Part shown: piece after piece, positions 48,169-56,729 of the stretch
Layout of the letters: each line of letters begins with the position of its first letter
How positions within the stretch are numbered: the first letter of the stretch is position 1
From: Flammeovirgaceae bacterium
GTDB taxonomy: Bacteria > Bacteroidota > Bacteroidia > Cytophagales > Cyclobacteriaceae
DNA length: 64,000 bases
Direction of reading: 5' to 3'
Assembly (NCBI GenBank): GCA_021299455.1
Contig: JAJTGQ010000033.1
Coordinates: forward strand, 1 to 64,000
The notes under the pieces: model-generated
Databases searched by the model: none
Seen by the model: only the letters and a program-made list of their open reading frames with translations
Told to the model about the DNA's origin: nothing
Translations under genes and position numbers: made by a program

Positions 48169-48696
48169 ATGGATAGAAAAGCACTCATTCAACTGCTTGA
48201 AAAATATTCGAGTCCTTTTCAAGAAGAACAACATTTTAAAAGTCAATTCTTAGAATTATTAAAGGCCGCCAACGCCTTTCAACGCACGCATTTACCCGGC
48301 CACATTACGGGGTCGGCCTGGGTCGTCAATAGCGATGCAACGAAAACGCTGTTGGTTCATCATGCCAAGCTCAACAAGTGGGTGCAGCCCGGAGGACATG
48401 CCGATGGAGATGAAAATGTAGTAGCTGTGGCGCAGCGCGAAGCAGAGGAAGAAACAGGACTCATGAATTTTAGAATTGAAGGATCTATTTTTGATATAGA
48501 TATTCACACGATTCCTGCCCGCAAGGATTTCCCGGAACACCAGCACTACGACATTTGATTTTTACTTCGGGCTGATGAAAATGAGCGGGTTATCGTAAGC
48601 GAAGAATCGCACGATGTAAAGTGGATTCGAATTGATCAACTCAGGAATTATACGACAGAACGTTCGGTGCTTCGAATGAGCGAAAAATTAAACTGA
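48169..48696 (+). pseudogene. NUDIX hydrolase interrupted by an in-frame TGA
   Basis: NUDIX-family pyrophosphohydrolase homologue. The frame encodes a complete NUDIX box (GHADGDENVVAVAQREAEEETGL, with the REXXEEXG core), then HYDI followed by TGA at 48556-48558. The same frame continues as FLLRADENERVIVSEESHD and VKWIRIDQLRNY to a stop at 48694-48696. Homologues continue HYDxRFLL, so the TGA stands where Arg (CGA) is expected: a single C-to-T change. The 129-residue truncated product would lack the last strand and helix of the fold. It is either a recent nonsense mutation or a sequence error. It follows the small exported protein gene. Confidence 0.8.
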
Positions 48697-48702
48697 ACGT
48701 CT

Positions 48703-48710
48703 TAGCTTTG
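48703..48710 (+). promoter_or_regulatory. -7 promoter box of tsaC (leaderless arrangement)
   Basis: TAGCTTTG matches TAnnTTTG exactly and ends four bases before the ATG. The transcription start would fall at the start codon, as with moaD and galK. Confidence 0.45.
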
Positions 48711-48714
48711 CGGA

Positions 48715-49680
48715 ATGGCCGAAATTGGTACCGACATTCTTAAAGCGAAAGCACTTCTTGAAAATGGTGAACTCGTTGGTATCCCAACTGAAACCGTCTA
48801 TGGACTTGCAGGCAATGCGTTGAATGTTTCTTCCGTTGCCAAAATTTTCCAGGTAAAGGACAGGCCTTTTTTTGATCCGCTGATTATCCATGTTGCTGGT
48901 ATCGGTGCGATTGGTGCCTATGTGGAAAAGATTCCCCCTCTTGCGGCCAAACTAGCACATGCTTTTTGGCCGGGGCCTCTTACATTGGTGTTACCACGAA
49001 AACAAATCATCCCTGACCTCGTCACTTCGGGCATTGATACGGTGGGTATTCGCTGTCCTGCTCATTCATTAACCCAACAACTATTAAAAGAATTATCTTT
49101 TCCGTTGGCTGCACCTAGCGCAAACCCATTTGGATACATCAGTCCCACAAAGGCTTCGCATGTTAACGATCAGCTAGGAGAAAAAATTCAATACATTTTG
49201 GACGGTGGAGAGTGTATTGTTGGAATAGAGTCGACCATTGTTGGGTTTGAAAATGGCCTGCCGCAAATCTTAAGAATGGGCGGTTTGAGCGTGGAAGATA
49301 TAGAATCAGTAGCTGGGAAAACAAAGATTCAACTCCATTCCACTTCCAACCCGAAAGCACCCGGTCAATTGCAAAGCCACTACTCACCTAAAAAGAAATT
49401 GGTATTGGGTGATTTGAAAAAATTGGTAAAGACCTACGGTCCAAACGATGTTGGCGTTTTAGCCTTTAACAAATGGCGTAATGAAATTGAACCAGGTCAT
49501 CAAAGAATCCTCTCTCCTACTGGCGATGTTATTATAGCTGCACAAAACTTATTTTCTTACCTCCGCGAGCTTGACCAACTTAACGTTGCGATAATAGTAG
49601 CCGAGGAAGTGCCTGACGTGGGGTTGGGTCGAGCCATCAACGATCGATTGCGGAGAGCATCCGCTGAAATCGATCGGTAA
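48715..49680 (+). CDS. Threonylcarbamoyl-AMP synthase (TsaC/Sua5 family)
   Basis: Enzyme that makes threonylcarbamoyl-AMP from Thr, bicarbonate and ATP for the t6A modification of tRNAs reading ANN codons. Seen in 321 residues: the YrdC domain (about residues 1-200) with GIPTETVYGLAGNALNVSSV, KIFQVKDRPFFDPLIIHV, RCPAHSLTQQLL, APSANPFGYISPTKASHV and ESTIVGF, plus a C-terminal Sua5 domain (about 205-321) starting after PGQLQSHYSPKK. Length fits the long Sua5 form. The start is supported by a -7 box four bases upstream. Confidence 0.94.
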   Translation: MAEIGTDILKAKALLENGELVGIPTETVYGLAGNALNVSSVAKIFQVKDRPFFDPLIIHVAGIGAIGAYVEKIPPLAAKLAHAFWPGPLTLVLPRKQIIPDLVTSGIDTVGIRCPAHSLTQQLLKELSFPLAAPSANPFGYISPTKASHVNDQLGEKIQYILDGGECIVGIESTIVGFENGLPQILRMGGLSVEDIESVAGKTKIQLHSTSNPKAPGQLQSHYSPKKKLVLGDLKKLVKTYGPNDVGVLAFNKWRNEIEPGHQRILSPTGDVIIAAQNLFSYLRELDQLNVAIIVAEEVPDVGLGRAINDRLRRASAEIDR

Positions 49681-49734
49681 ATAATCTCTATGAAATAGTC
49701 TTTTTCGCTACCTTTCCAGCCCTAAAACGAAAGC

Positions 49735-50835
49735 ATGGAAAAGACTAAAAAACTATTAGTACTAACAGGTGGTGGTGATTGCCCCGGACTTAACGCAGTC
49801 ATACGAGGAATTGCCAAAAGAGCTCGCAAAGAAAAAAATTGGGAAGTATATGGAAGTGTAGAAGCTTTCAATGGCGTGTTCAGCAACCCTCCTGAATTAA
49901 TTAAATTGACTAGGTCAAGAACGGGTGGCATCCATGTACGAGGCGGAACTATTTTGAGAACAACCAACAAAGGTAATCCCATTCATTTTCCAGTCGTTCA
50001 GCCTGATGGCACGTTCAAATTTATTGATCGTTCTGAAGAATTGGTCAAGCGAATCAAAGAACTTGGCTTTGACGCAGTGATCAATATTGGTGGCGATGGC
50101 TCGCAAAAAATATCACAAGCTCTTTTCAAAAAAGGATTGAACGTCATTGGAGTGCCGAAAACAATCGACAACGATCTGTCTTCAACCGATATGACCTTCG
50201 GATTTCAAACAGCCGTGCAGATTGCCACCGATAGTTTTGATAAGTTAGTGACCACCGCAGAGAGCCACGACCGGGTTATGATCATGGAGGTAATGGGCCG
50301 CGATGCCGGATGGATTGCCCTTCATACCGCCATCGCAGGCGGTGCGGAAATTTGTCTTATTCCAGAAATCCCCTATGACATCCAAAAAATAGTGAAGAAG
50401 ATTCAATCACGTTACATAAATGGTCAGGGCTTTGTTAACATCGTAATTTCTGAAGGCGCCAAAGCAAAAAATGGCACCATTGTGTCCTCACAAGGATCCA
50501 AGGGATCAGAGCACGTTCGATTAGGTGGCGTAGCATATCAACTTTCCAAACAACTGAAAGATGCCGGGTGCGAAGCGGAAATTAGAGAGACAGTGCTGGG
50601 TCACGTGCAGCGGGGCGGCAGCCCCACCGCTTTTGATAGGGTGCTTGCTACACTTTTTGGTGTAAAAGCGGTAGAGCTTTTACTCGAGGGTAACTTTGGT
50701 AGAATGGTTACGCTAAAAAATAACGCTATCTCATCGGTGACACTCGAAGAAGCAACAGAGAGGTATAACTTCGTAGAAAAAGACGGATACATCGTCAAAG
50801 CAGCGAAAGGCTTAGGCATTAGTTTCGGAGACTGA
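49735..50835 (+). CDS. 6-phosphofructokinase (ATP-dependent type)
   Basis: Glycolytic kinase that phosphorylates fructose-6-phosphate. Seen in 366 residues: LTGGGDCPGLNAVIRGIAKR at the N-terminus, INIGGDGSQK, GVPKTIDNDL, MEVMGRDAGWIALHTAIAGG and a long C-terminal helix region. Residue 104 (E. coli numbering) is Gly (GGDGS), which marks ATP use, while position 124 is Lys (PKTIDND), as in PPi-type and plant or trypanosomal ATP-type enzymes. I predict ATP use. It precedes pgk, so both are glycolytic. A near-consensus TACCTTTC lies upstream. Confidence 0.92.
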   Translation: MEKTKKLLVLTGGGDCPGLNAVIRGIAKRARKEKNWEVYGSVEAFNGVFSNPPELIKLTRSRTGGIHVRGGTILRTTNKGNPIHFPVVQPDGTFKFIDRSEELVKRIKELGFDAVINIGGDGSQKISQALFKKGLNVIGVPKTIDNDLSSTDMTFGFQTAVQIATDSFDKLVTTAESHDRVMIMEVMGRDAGWIALHTAIAGGAEICLIPEIPYDIQKIVKKIQSRYINGQGFVNIVISEGAKAKNGTIVSSQGSKGSEHVRLGGVAYQLSKQLKDAGCEAEIRETVLGHVQRGGSPTAFDRVLATLFGVKAVELLLEGNFGRMVTLKNNAISSVTLEEATERYNFVEKDGYIVKAAKGLGISFGD

Positions 50836-50845
50836 CAGTTAATTG

Positions 50846-50873
50846 AAGGTTCAAGATTCAAAGTTCAAGATTT
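50846..50873. repeat. Degenerate heptamer array between pfk and pgk
   Basis: AAGGTTC, AAGATTC, AAAGTTC and AAGATTT follow one another with an exact 7-base period, and a looser AT-rich continuation with CATTCAA-like units reaches about 50910. It is non-coding. Confidence 0.55.
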
Positions 50874-50916
50874 AATATGCAGCATTGAAAATTTTAACAT
50901 TCAACATTTATCCAAG

Positions 50917-52101
50917 ATGAAAACTCTAAACGACATCAATTTCAAAAACAAACGTGCGCTCATTCGAGTAGACTTTAATGTGCCGTTAGATAAAAGTTTT
51001 AACGTTACTGACGACAACCGCATTCGCGCCACGATCCCCACCCTAAAAAAGATTTTAGCTGATGGAGGCAGCTGCGTTTTAATGTCACACTTAGGAAGAC
51101 CAAAAGAAGGTCCCGAGGAAAAATATTCGTTAAAGCATACCATTGCAACAGTTGAAAAACTGTTGGGTACTTCTGTGAAGTTCGCAACGGATTGTATTGG
51201 CGAACAAGCCAATCAACTTTCAGCGTCACTAAAACCAGGCGAAGTTCTCCTATTGGAAAATCTGCGCTTTTATAAACAAGAAGAAAAGGGTGACCTGGCT
51301 TTCGCGGAGAAATTGGCAAAGCATGGAGATATTTATGTCAACGATGCTTTTGGCACAGCTCATCGCGCTCATGCATCAACAACCATTGTAGCTCAGTTCT
51401 TTCAGGAAAAATGTGCCGGTTATGTAATGGCCGCTGAATTGGATAATGCCGAAAAGGTGTTGGGAAATGCCGTGAAGCCTTTTACAGCTATTATGGGAGG
51501 AGCAAAAATATCTGACAAAATTTTAATCATTGAGAAACTGCTCGATAAAGTCAATCACATAATCATAGGTGGTGGAATGGCCTATACTTTTTTTAAGGCT
51601 TTGGGTGGAAATATTGGGAACTCATTGGTAGAGGAAGACAAACTTGATCTCGCCAAAGAATTGATCCAAAAAGCAAAGGCAAAGGGTGTGGAACTTCATT
51701 TACCCATCGACTCCATTGTTGCTGATAAGTTTGACGCAAATGCCAACACAAAGATCTCCAACAACAATTCGATTGAGGCAGGTTGGATGGGCTTGGATAT
51801 CGGGCCGCAGGCTCAGGTTGTCTTTGCCCGTGTGATCGAAGAATCGAAAACCATTTTATGGAATGGTCCGATGGGCGTATTTGAGATGGAGAAGTTTGAA
51901 AAAGGAACGAAAGTCATTGCAGAAGCGGTGGTAAGAGCAACGGAGAAGGGTGCATTCTCTCTGATTGGTGGAGGTGACTCAGCCGCGGCTGTTGCCAAAT
52001 TTGGCTTTGAAGATAAAGTAAGTTACGTATCAACGGGTGGTGGCGCTCTGTTAGAGTATTTCGAAGGCAAAGTTCTGCCAGGTGTTAAAGCACTTGGGTA
52101 A
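50917..52101 (+). CDS. pgk: Phosphoglycerate kinase
   Basis: Glycolytic enzyme that transfers phosphate from 1,3-bisphosphoglycerate to ADP. Seen in 394 residues: [81 protein letters not shown] and the nucleotide-binding WNGPMGVFE and [10 protein letters not shown]. It is complete and canonical. It follows the pfk gene after an 81-base repeat-containing gap and precedes the exported NTF2-like gene by five bases, so transcription probably runs through. Confidence 0.96.
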   Translation: MKTLNDINFKNKRALIRVDFNVPLDKSFNVTDDNRIRATIPTLKKILADGGSCVLMSHLGRPKEGPEEKYSLKHTIATVEKLLGTSVKFATDCIGEQANQLSASLKPGEVLLLENLRFYKQEEKGDLAFAEKLAKHGDIYVNDAFGTAHRAHASTTIVAQFFQEKCAGYVMAAELDNAEKVLGNAVKPFTAIMGGAKISDKILIIEKLLDKVNHIIIGGGMAYTFFKALGGNIGNSLVEEDKLDLAKELIQKAKAKGVELHLPIDSIVADKFDANANTKISNNNSIEAGWMGLDIGPQAQVVFARVIEESKTILWNGPMGVFEMEKFEKGTKVIAEAVVRATEKGAFSLIGGGDSAAAVAKFGFEDKVSYVSTGGGALLEYFEGKVLPGVKALG

Positions 52102-52106
52102 ATCTT

Positions 52107-52625
52107 ATGATCATGAAATATTTATTATTGTTCAGTTTTTTGTTGGCCATTTCAACGGTGGTCAACGGTCAAACGAATGACTATACGCAGGATGTAAAAA
52201 CCGAAGACGCCATCATCAAAGCGTTGTATGAAATAATCTCAGGCGAGGCAAACAAACCACGCGATTGGGATCGGTTTCGATTTTTATTTAAACCTGAGGG
52301 TCGACTTATTCCTACGCGTAAAAGTGATACGGGCGATCTAACTATTAAGCCCTTGACAGCTGAAGAATATGTTCAGCTGTTTCAGTCGCGCATTCCAACG
52401 GGCTTTTTCGAGCGTGAGCTAAGTCGCAAGTCAGAAAGTTATGGTACAGTGACCCATGCCTTTAGTACATACGAGACTAAAGAAAAAAAAGATGGTCCGG
52501 TAACAAATCGTGGCATCAATAGCATTCAATTATTTAAAGACAAAGATCGGTACTACATCGTGACGATATTTTGGTGTGCTGAGAGTATGGGTTTCCCATT
52601 GCCCCCACAGTATTTAACCAAGTAG
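52107..52625 (+). CDS. Hypothetical exported NTF2-like protein
   Basis: Protein of 172 residues with a signal peptide (STVVNG/QTN). The mature part has helix IIKALYEIISGEANKPRDWD followed by FRFLFKPEGRLIPTRK, SRIPTGFFEREL and the strand pair SIQLFKDKDRYYIVTIFW, which suggests an NTF2-like cone fold with a hydrophobic pocket. The function is unknown. The gene is 5 bases behind pgk and 24 bases before the peptidase gene, so it belongs to the same run of genes but need not share their role. Confidence 0.72.
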   Translation: MIMKYLLLFSFLLAISTVVNGQTNDYTQDVKTEDAIIKALYEIISGEANKPRDWDRFRFLFKPEGRLIPTRKSDTGDLTIKPLTAEEYVQLFQSRIPTGFFERELSRKSESYGTVTHAFSTYETKEKKDGPVTNRGINSIQLFKDKDRYYIVTIFWCAESMGFPLPPQYLTK

Positions 52626-52649
52626 TTAACCCAAATACCCCACATCGAA

Positions 52650-54191
52650 ATGAAAAAATGTTTTCTGCTTGTTCTTGTTGCCATTCATTTCTGCAGCCAG
52701 GTCTTCGGGCAGCGACCTAAGAACTTGAATTTAGATGCGGTCGCGGAAAAATTTGCGATCAACTCATTTGATGAATTCTATGAACTACATCATTTGCCTA
52801 ACGATGCTCATTTCCCAGCAGATATTGAAAAAAATGTTCTGTGGTGTGAGGCTGCCTTTGCAAAGCGTGGATTTACTACTCAACGATTAAAAACAGCAAC
52901 TGTTCCTCTACTTTTAGCAGAGCGCAAGACAACAGCAAAACAGGTAGGTGGGAAGACTCCCATAACCGTGTTGGTTTATTTGCAAATCGATGGCCAGCCG
53001 GTAGACGCAACTAAATGGGATCAGGATAGCCCCTGGAATCCAACACTAAAAGAAAAAGATGCAGCCGGAAAGTGGAACACCCTTCCGTTTCAAAAACTAA
53101 AGTCGGGAGCCATAAACCGCGACTGGCGGATTTTTGTCCGATCAGCCTCAGATGCCAAAGGGCCTGCAATGGCATTTATTGCCTCCTTGGATGCATTGAA
53201 AGAATTAAAATTAGAACCGAACTACAACCTGAAGGTAATTATGGACTTTGAGGAAGAACTTGGTTCACCTCACCTGCCACTGGCGGTGGCAGACTACAAA
53301 AAAGAATTAGCCGCAGATCGTCTTATCATCTTTGATGGGCCAAGGCACGTGAGCAATGAACCAACGCTGTCGTTTGGCGCCAGAGGCATCTGCGAGATTA
53401 CGTTGACCGTGCATGGACCGCGCACACCTGTGCACAGCGGCAACTATGGCAACTATACTCCCAATCCTGCTTTGCGTCTGGCACAACTGCTCAGTTCAAT
53501 GAAGGATGAAGAAGGTCGCGTTACAATTCCAGGGTTTTATGATGGAGTCGAACTAACAAATGAAGAAAAGAGTGTCTTGTCGAAAGTTCCTGATGACGAA
53601 AATGAAATTAAAAAATTTTTAGGGATTGCCGCCCCGGATAAAATTGGGGGAAATTTTCAGGAATCACTGCAATATCCCACACTCAATATACGAGGTCTTG
53701 ATGCACTTTATGTTGGTGACCAAGCGAGAACGTTAATTCCAGCCAAGGCAGTTGCCGAAATTGACATTCGACTAGTGCCGAGCAGTGACCCAAAACGACT
53801 CATCGAATTGGTGAGAAAGCATGTAGAGTCGAAGGGCTTCTATGTGATTGACCGGGAGCCGACCGAAGAAGAAAGATTAAAGTATTCCAGAATTGTAAGT
53901 TTTCAATCAAAGATATCTTATCTGGCTTTTCAAACTCCTTTTGATTCTGAGTGTGGCAAATGGCTGAGCAAAGCGATGTTCACAGCTTTTGGAAAAGAGC
54001 CTATCAAAATCCGCACGGCCGGGGGGTCGATTCCAATTTCACCTTTTGTCACAACACTGGGTATTCCAGCCGTGGCTGTGCCTACAGTAAATGCCGACAA
54101 CAATCAGCACGCGGAGAATGAAAACATCCGTGTAGGTAACTATATCGATGCCGTAAAAACTTTTCTGGCGATTATGCTAGAGAAAATTTAG
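52650..54191 (+). CDS. M20/M25/M40 family metallopeptidase, exported, altered metal site
   Basis: Periplasmic metallo-hydrolase of 513 residues with a signal peptide (SQVFG/QRP). Seen: TVLVYLQIDGQPVDATKWDQ, RSASDAKGPAMAFIASL, NYNLKVIMDFEEELGSPHL with the catalytic Glu-Glu, HSGNYGNYTPNPALRL in the lid domain, and the C-terminal NADNNQHAENENI with the last metal His. The first metal ligand, normally His in YGHxDVQP, is Gln here (YLQIDGQP). The catalytic Glu and other ligands remain, so it may have shifted metal coordination or be inactive. The substrate is unknown; dipeptidase or carnosinase-like action is typical of the family. Confidence 0.85.
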   Translation: MKKCFLLVLVAIHFCSQVFGQRPKNLNLDAVAEKFAINSFDEFYELHHLPNDAHFPADIEKNVLWCEAAFAKRGFTTQRLKTATVPLLLAERKTTAKQVGGKTPITVLVYLQIDGQPVDATKWDQDSPWNPTLKEKDAAGKWNTLPFQKLKSGAINRDWRIFVRSASDAKGPAMAFIASLDALKELKLEPNYNLKVIMDFEEELGSPHLPLAVADYKKELAADRLIIFDGPRHVSNEPTLSFGARGICEITLTVHGPRTPVHSGNYGNYTPNPALRLAQLLSSMKDEEGRVTIPGFYDGVELTNEEKSVLSKVPDDENEIKKFLGIAAPDKIGGNFQESLQYPTLNIRGLDALYVGDQARTLIPAKAVAEIDIRLVPSSDPKRLIELVRKHVESKGFYVIDREPTEEERLKYSRIVSFQSKISYLAFQTPFDSECGKWLSKAMFTAFGKEPIKIRTAGGSIPISPFVTTLGIPAVAVPTVNADNNQHAENENIRVGNYIDAVKTFLAIMLEKI

Positions 54192-54274
54192 AAATCACCT
54201 AACGCCCCAAGCAGGGAACCTAATTTTCAAATTAATGCATTTTCAAATTGTGAAATTGGACTATCTTGCAGCCC

Positions 54275-55974
54275 ATGGAAAGCTTTGTAGTCTCTGCCCG
54301 TAAATATCGCCCACTCGGCTTTGCCGAAGTGGTTGGGCAAGAGCACATTACTACAACACTTAAAAATGCCATTGACAACAACAAGCTGGCGCAAGCCTTG
54401 CTTTTTTGCGGGCCACGAGGGGTAGGCAAAACGACTTGCGCGCGCATCGTGGCAAGAATGATCAACGGCTTCGAAGAAAAAGCTGAGGTCAACTCTCTAA
54501 ACATATTCGAATTAGATGCGGCCTCAAACAATTCGGTCGAAGATATTAGAAACCTAATTGATCAAGTTCGCTATCCACCTCAATTCGGAAAATTTAAGGT
54601 GTACATCATAGACGAGGTGCACATGCTTTCTAACTCTGCTTTCAATGCCTTTTTGAAGACGTTAGAAGAGCCTCCCTCCTATGCCATATTTATCTTAGCC
54701 ACGACTGAGAAGCATAAGGTCATTCCTACTATCCTTTCGCGGTGCCAGATTTTTGATTTCAACAGAATTCAAATTTCAGACATTGCTAAGCAGCTGAAAA
54801 AAGTGGCTGATCAGGAGAAAATAAAGGTTGAAGAAGAAGCCTTGCATCTCATCGCACAAAAGGCCGATGGCGCGCTTCGAGACGGCTTGTCCATTTTTGA
54901 TTTAATGGTCACTTTCTCTGCTGGAAAGGAAGTAACCTTCAAAGATGTAATCAACAATCTTCACATTCTAGACTATGATTACTATTTCCGAGTGGTCGAT
55001 GGATTACTAGCGGAAAACCCCTCACAGCCTCTTCTAGAGTTAGATGAAATCTTGCGAAAGGGTTTTGACGGTCATAACTTTATTGTGGGACTAAGTGAGC
55101 ACATCCGAAACCTGATGGTTTCTCAAGATGCCCGCACCATCAACCTAATGGAGGTGCCTGACAGCATCAAGAAAAGGTATTTACAACAAGCTCAAGCCTG
55201 CTCTCAGTCGCTACTCCTTTCGTGGCTTAGTATTACTAACCAATCTGACATCCAGTATAAAGGGAGCAAAAATCAGCGGCTTACGGTGGAACTCGCCTTA
55301 ATGAAAATGGCCCATGTCAATGCCGTCTTTACTCAAGTAACCGCCCCTAGCACCGAGGCGGTAAAAAAAAAATTGAATTAAGCACAGAAATTCTTCCCGA
55401 ATCTATTCCGACAGAAATACAAGTCGAAAAACAAGTTGTTGCGCAATTGCCGGAAGTAAAAGCAGAATCTCCCAAACAGATTATTGCGAAAAAAACAACT
55501 TATCAAGAGCCAAAAGACACAAAGCCAAAAACCACGCTTAATTTAGGCAATCTGTTTAAGCCTATTACTAGTAAAGAAGTTACAACGGATGAGAAGCCGA
55601 AGATAACATCTCCTGATAAACCAATGACCGATGAGGAACTCTCCAAAGCCTGGAGTGCACTAACAGAATCGCGCAAAGACCAAGCGGCCACTTACCAGCT
55701 TCTTAGCAGAGGCTATCAGCGCGAAGGCAATACACTTACTATCCATCTAAACAACCCTGTCGAAGAACCACTTCTGATATCTATAAAGACAGACCTGGTG
55801 TCTTATCTTCGGGAAACTCTTGGGAACAATAGCTTACAACTAAAGAGTCATCTGGCAGATGTTGCTGCCAGTAAAATGATCTACACTAACAAAGAGAAGT
55901 TTGAGGCCATGGCCGAAAAAAATCCGCTTTTGAAGGATCTAAGAGACAAATTTGGACTCGATCCAGATTTTTAG
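54275..55974 (+). CDS. dnaX: DNA polymerase III subunit gamma/tau, -1 frameshift to make tau
   Basis: Clamp-loader ATPase. Seen: PRGVGKTTCARI (Walker A), DEVHMLSNSAFNAFLKTLEE, SRCQIFDFNRI, and the C-terminal domain. The first frame (54275-55381, 368 residues) ends VKKKLN at a TAA right after a run of ten A residues. The -1 frame continues as KIELSTEILPESIPTEIQV to 55974, giving a 566-residue tau. Slippage at the A-run would make both tau and a short gamma. The zinc-binding Cys module of E. coli DnaX is absent; the sequence goes from the P-loop helix to NIFELDAASNNSVEDIR. A downstream stem-loop is not obvious. Confidence 0.88.
55363..55372 (+). other. A10 slippery site, predicted programmed -1 frameshift in dnaX
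   Basis: Ten consecutive A residues span the codons GTA-AAA-AAA-AAA just before TTG-AAT-TAA. Slippage of -1 nucleotide, by the ribosome or RNA polymerase, links the two halves of dnaX. E. coli and Thermus use comparable A-rich sites in dnaX. A GAGGCGG stretch 4-10 bases upstream could act as an internal Shine-Dalgarno. Confidence 0.7.
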
Positions 55975-56047
55975 TCACTTTTTCTGGAAATAACCAAACC
56001 AAACCAAAAAATCTGCGTTACTAGTATTGCTTATTGAATTAATAGTA

Positions 56048-56362
56048 ATGCTACGAAAAATAAAAAAAGCTGTTTTTATAACCCTAGCGGGGCTATTTTT
56101 ACTATTTGGGACCGGTTTAGATCAATTTGCCGTTAAATCTACAGCTCAATCGCAGCAAGCAACGGAAGAGTCTATAGAGACGGAAATAGACCAAGCGATC
56201 GAAACAAAACGGCACACATTACGAAAAGCAAGGAAATCCTCAGTTAGTTTTTTTTCAATCTTTACACCTGCCGATTCTGCACCGGCATTCCGGTTTTCCT
56301 TAATTGCAACTCCTTCCCTTCAATCCAATAAATACCTCCTCTATCGATCTCTTTTGATTTAA
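56048..56362 (+). CDS. Hypothetical membrane-anchored protein
   Basis: I do not recognise this protein of 104 residues. From the ATG at 56048 it starts MLRKIKKAVFITLAGLFLLFG, a basic signal or signal-anchor, followed by QSQQATEESIETEIDQAIE, a polar helix, then a basic patch and a hydrophobic tail. It could be a short bitopic inner-membrane protein. It lies between dnaX and a run of small genes ending in the SPFH lipoprotein. A start at 56027 is also open. Confidence 0.6.
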   Translation: MLRKIKKAVFITLAGLFLLFGTGLDQFAVKSTAQSQQATEESIETEIDQAIETKRHTLRKARKSSVSFFSIFTPADSAPAFRFSLIATPSLQSNKYLLYRSLLI

Positions 56363-56444
56363 AAAATAAGAACCTCCAGTTTGCTGCTTCGCATACGCGC
56401 AATAGCAACAGTTCTCATTTCAACTAAAATCAAAAAACATCGAT

Positions 56445-56546
56445 ATGAAAAATTCGCAAAAATCCCGTAAGGGCAATTCAATTGCTTGGTCTGTAATAGT
56501 ACTCTACTTCGCAGGCAAGTCTTACCTTTCATTTTCATTGGTATGA
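56445..56546 (+). CDS. Small ORF coupled to the next gene (33 aa)
   Basis: An ATG frame of 33 codons begins MKNSQKSRKGNSIAWSVIVL and continues with a hydrophobic half (YFAGKSYLSFSLV). Its stop overlaps the ATG of the next small gene (ATGA), a typical translational coupling. Lys/Arg/Ser residues at the start and a hydrophobic stretch after would fit a leader peptide or tiny membrane protein. It is not recognised. Confidence 0.4.
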   Translation: MKNSQKSRKGNSIAWSVIVLYFAGKSYLSFSLV

Positions 56547-56719
56547 AAACCAGATGCAGCATGTTAGACTACTGCAAGAAAGTCTTACAGTGTGTCAGCT
56601 TTGATGTTCGGCTCTTTCGCAAAGAATACAAAAAAGCAACCCGTTGGCTGGCACCAGTCGAGGTTCAGGAACTGAAGCAATGGCTTCGCCAAAATAAATC
56701 ACAGACGCTTTCCACATAG
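56543..56719 (+). CDS. Conserved small Bacteroidota protein (58 aa)
   Basis: From the ATG at 56543 the product reads MKTRCSMLDYCKKVLQCVSF, then LFRKEYKKATRWL and EVQELKQWLRQNK: a short helical protein with several basic residues and three Cys. I recall similar short proteins of this kind (MLDYCKxVLxxVSFD) in other Bacteroidota, but no function. It is translationally coupled to the 33-aa ORF upstream and is followed after 10 bases by the SPFH lipoprotein. Confidence 0.55.
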   Translation: MKTRCSMLDYCKKVLQCVSFDVRLFRKEYKKATRWLAPVEVQELKQWLRQNKSQTLST

Positions 56720-56729
56720 TCTATATTTT

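Noticed and set aside
48556-48558. Selenocysteine codon in the NUDIX gene
   Set aside because: No SECIS-like hairpin follows the TGA, and the aligned position is Arg in the family, not Cys.
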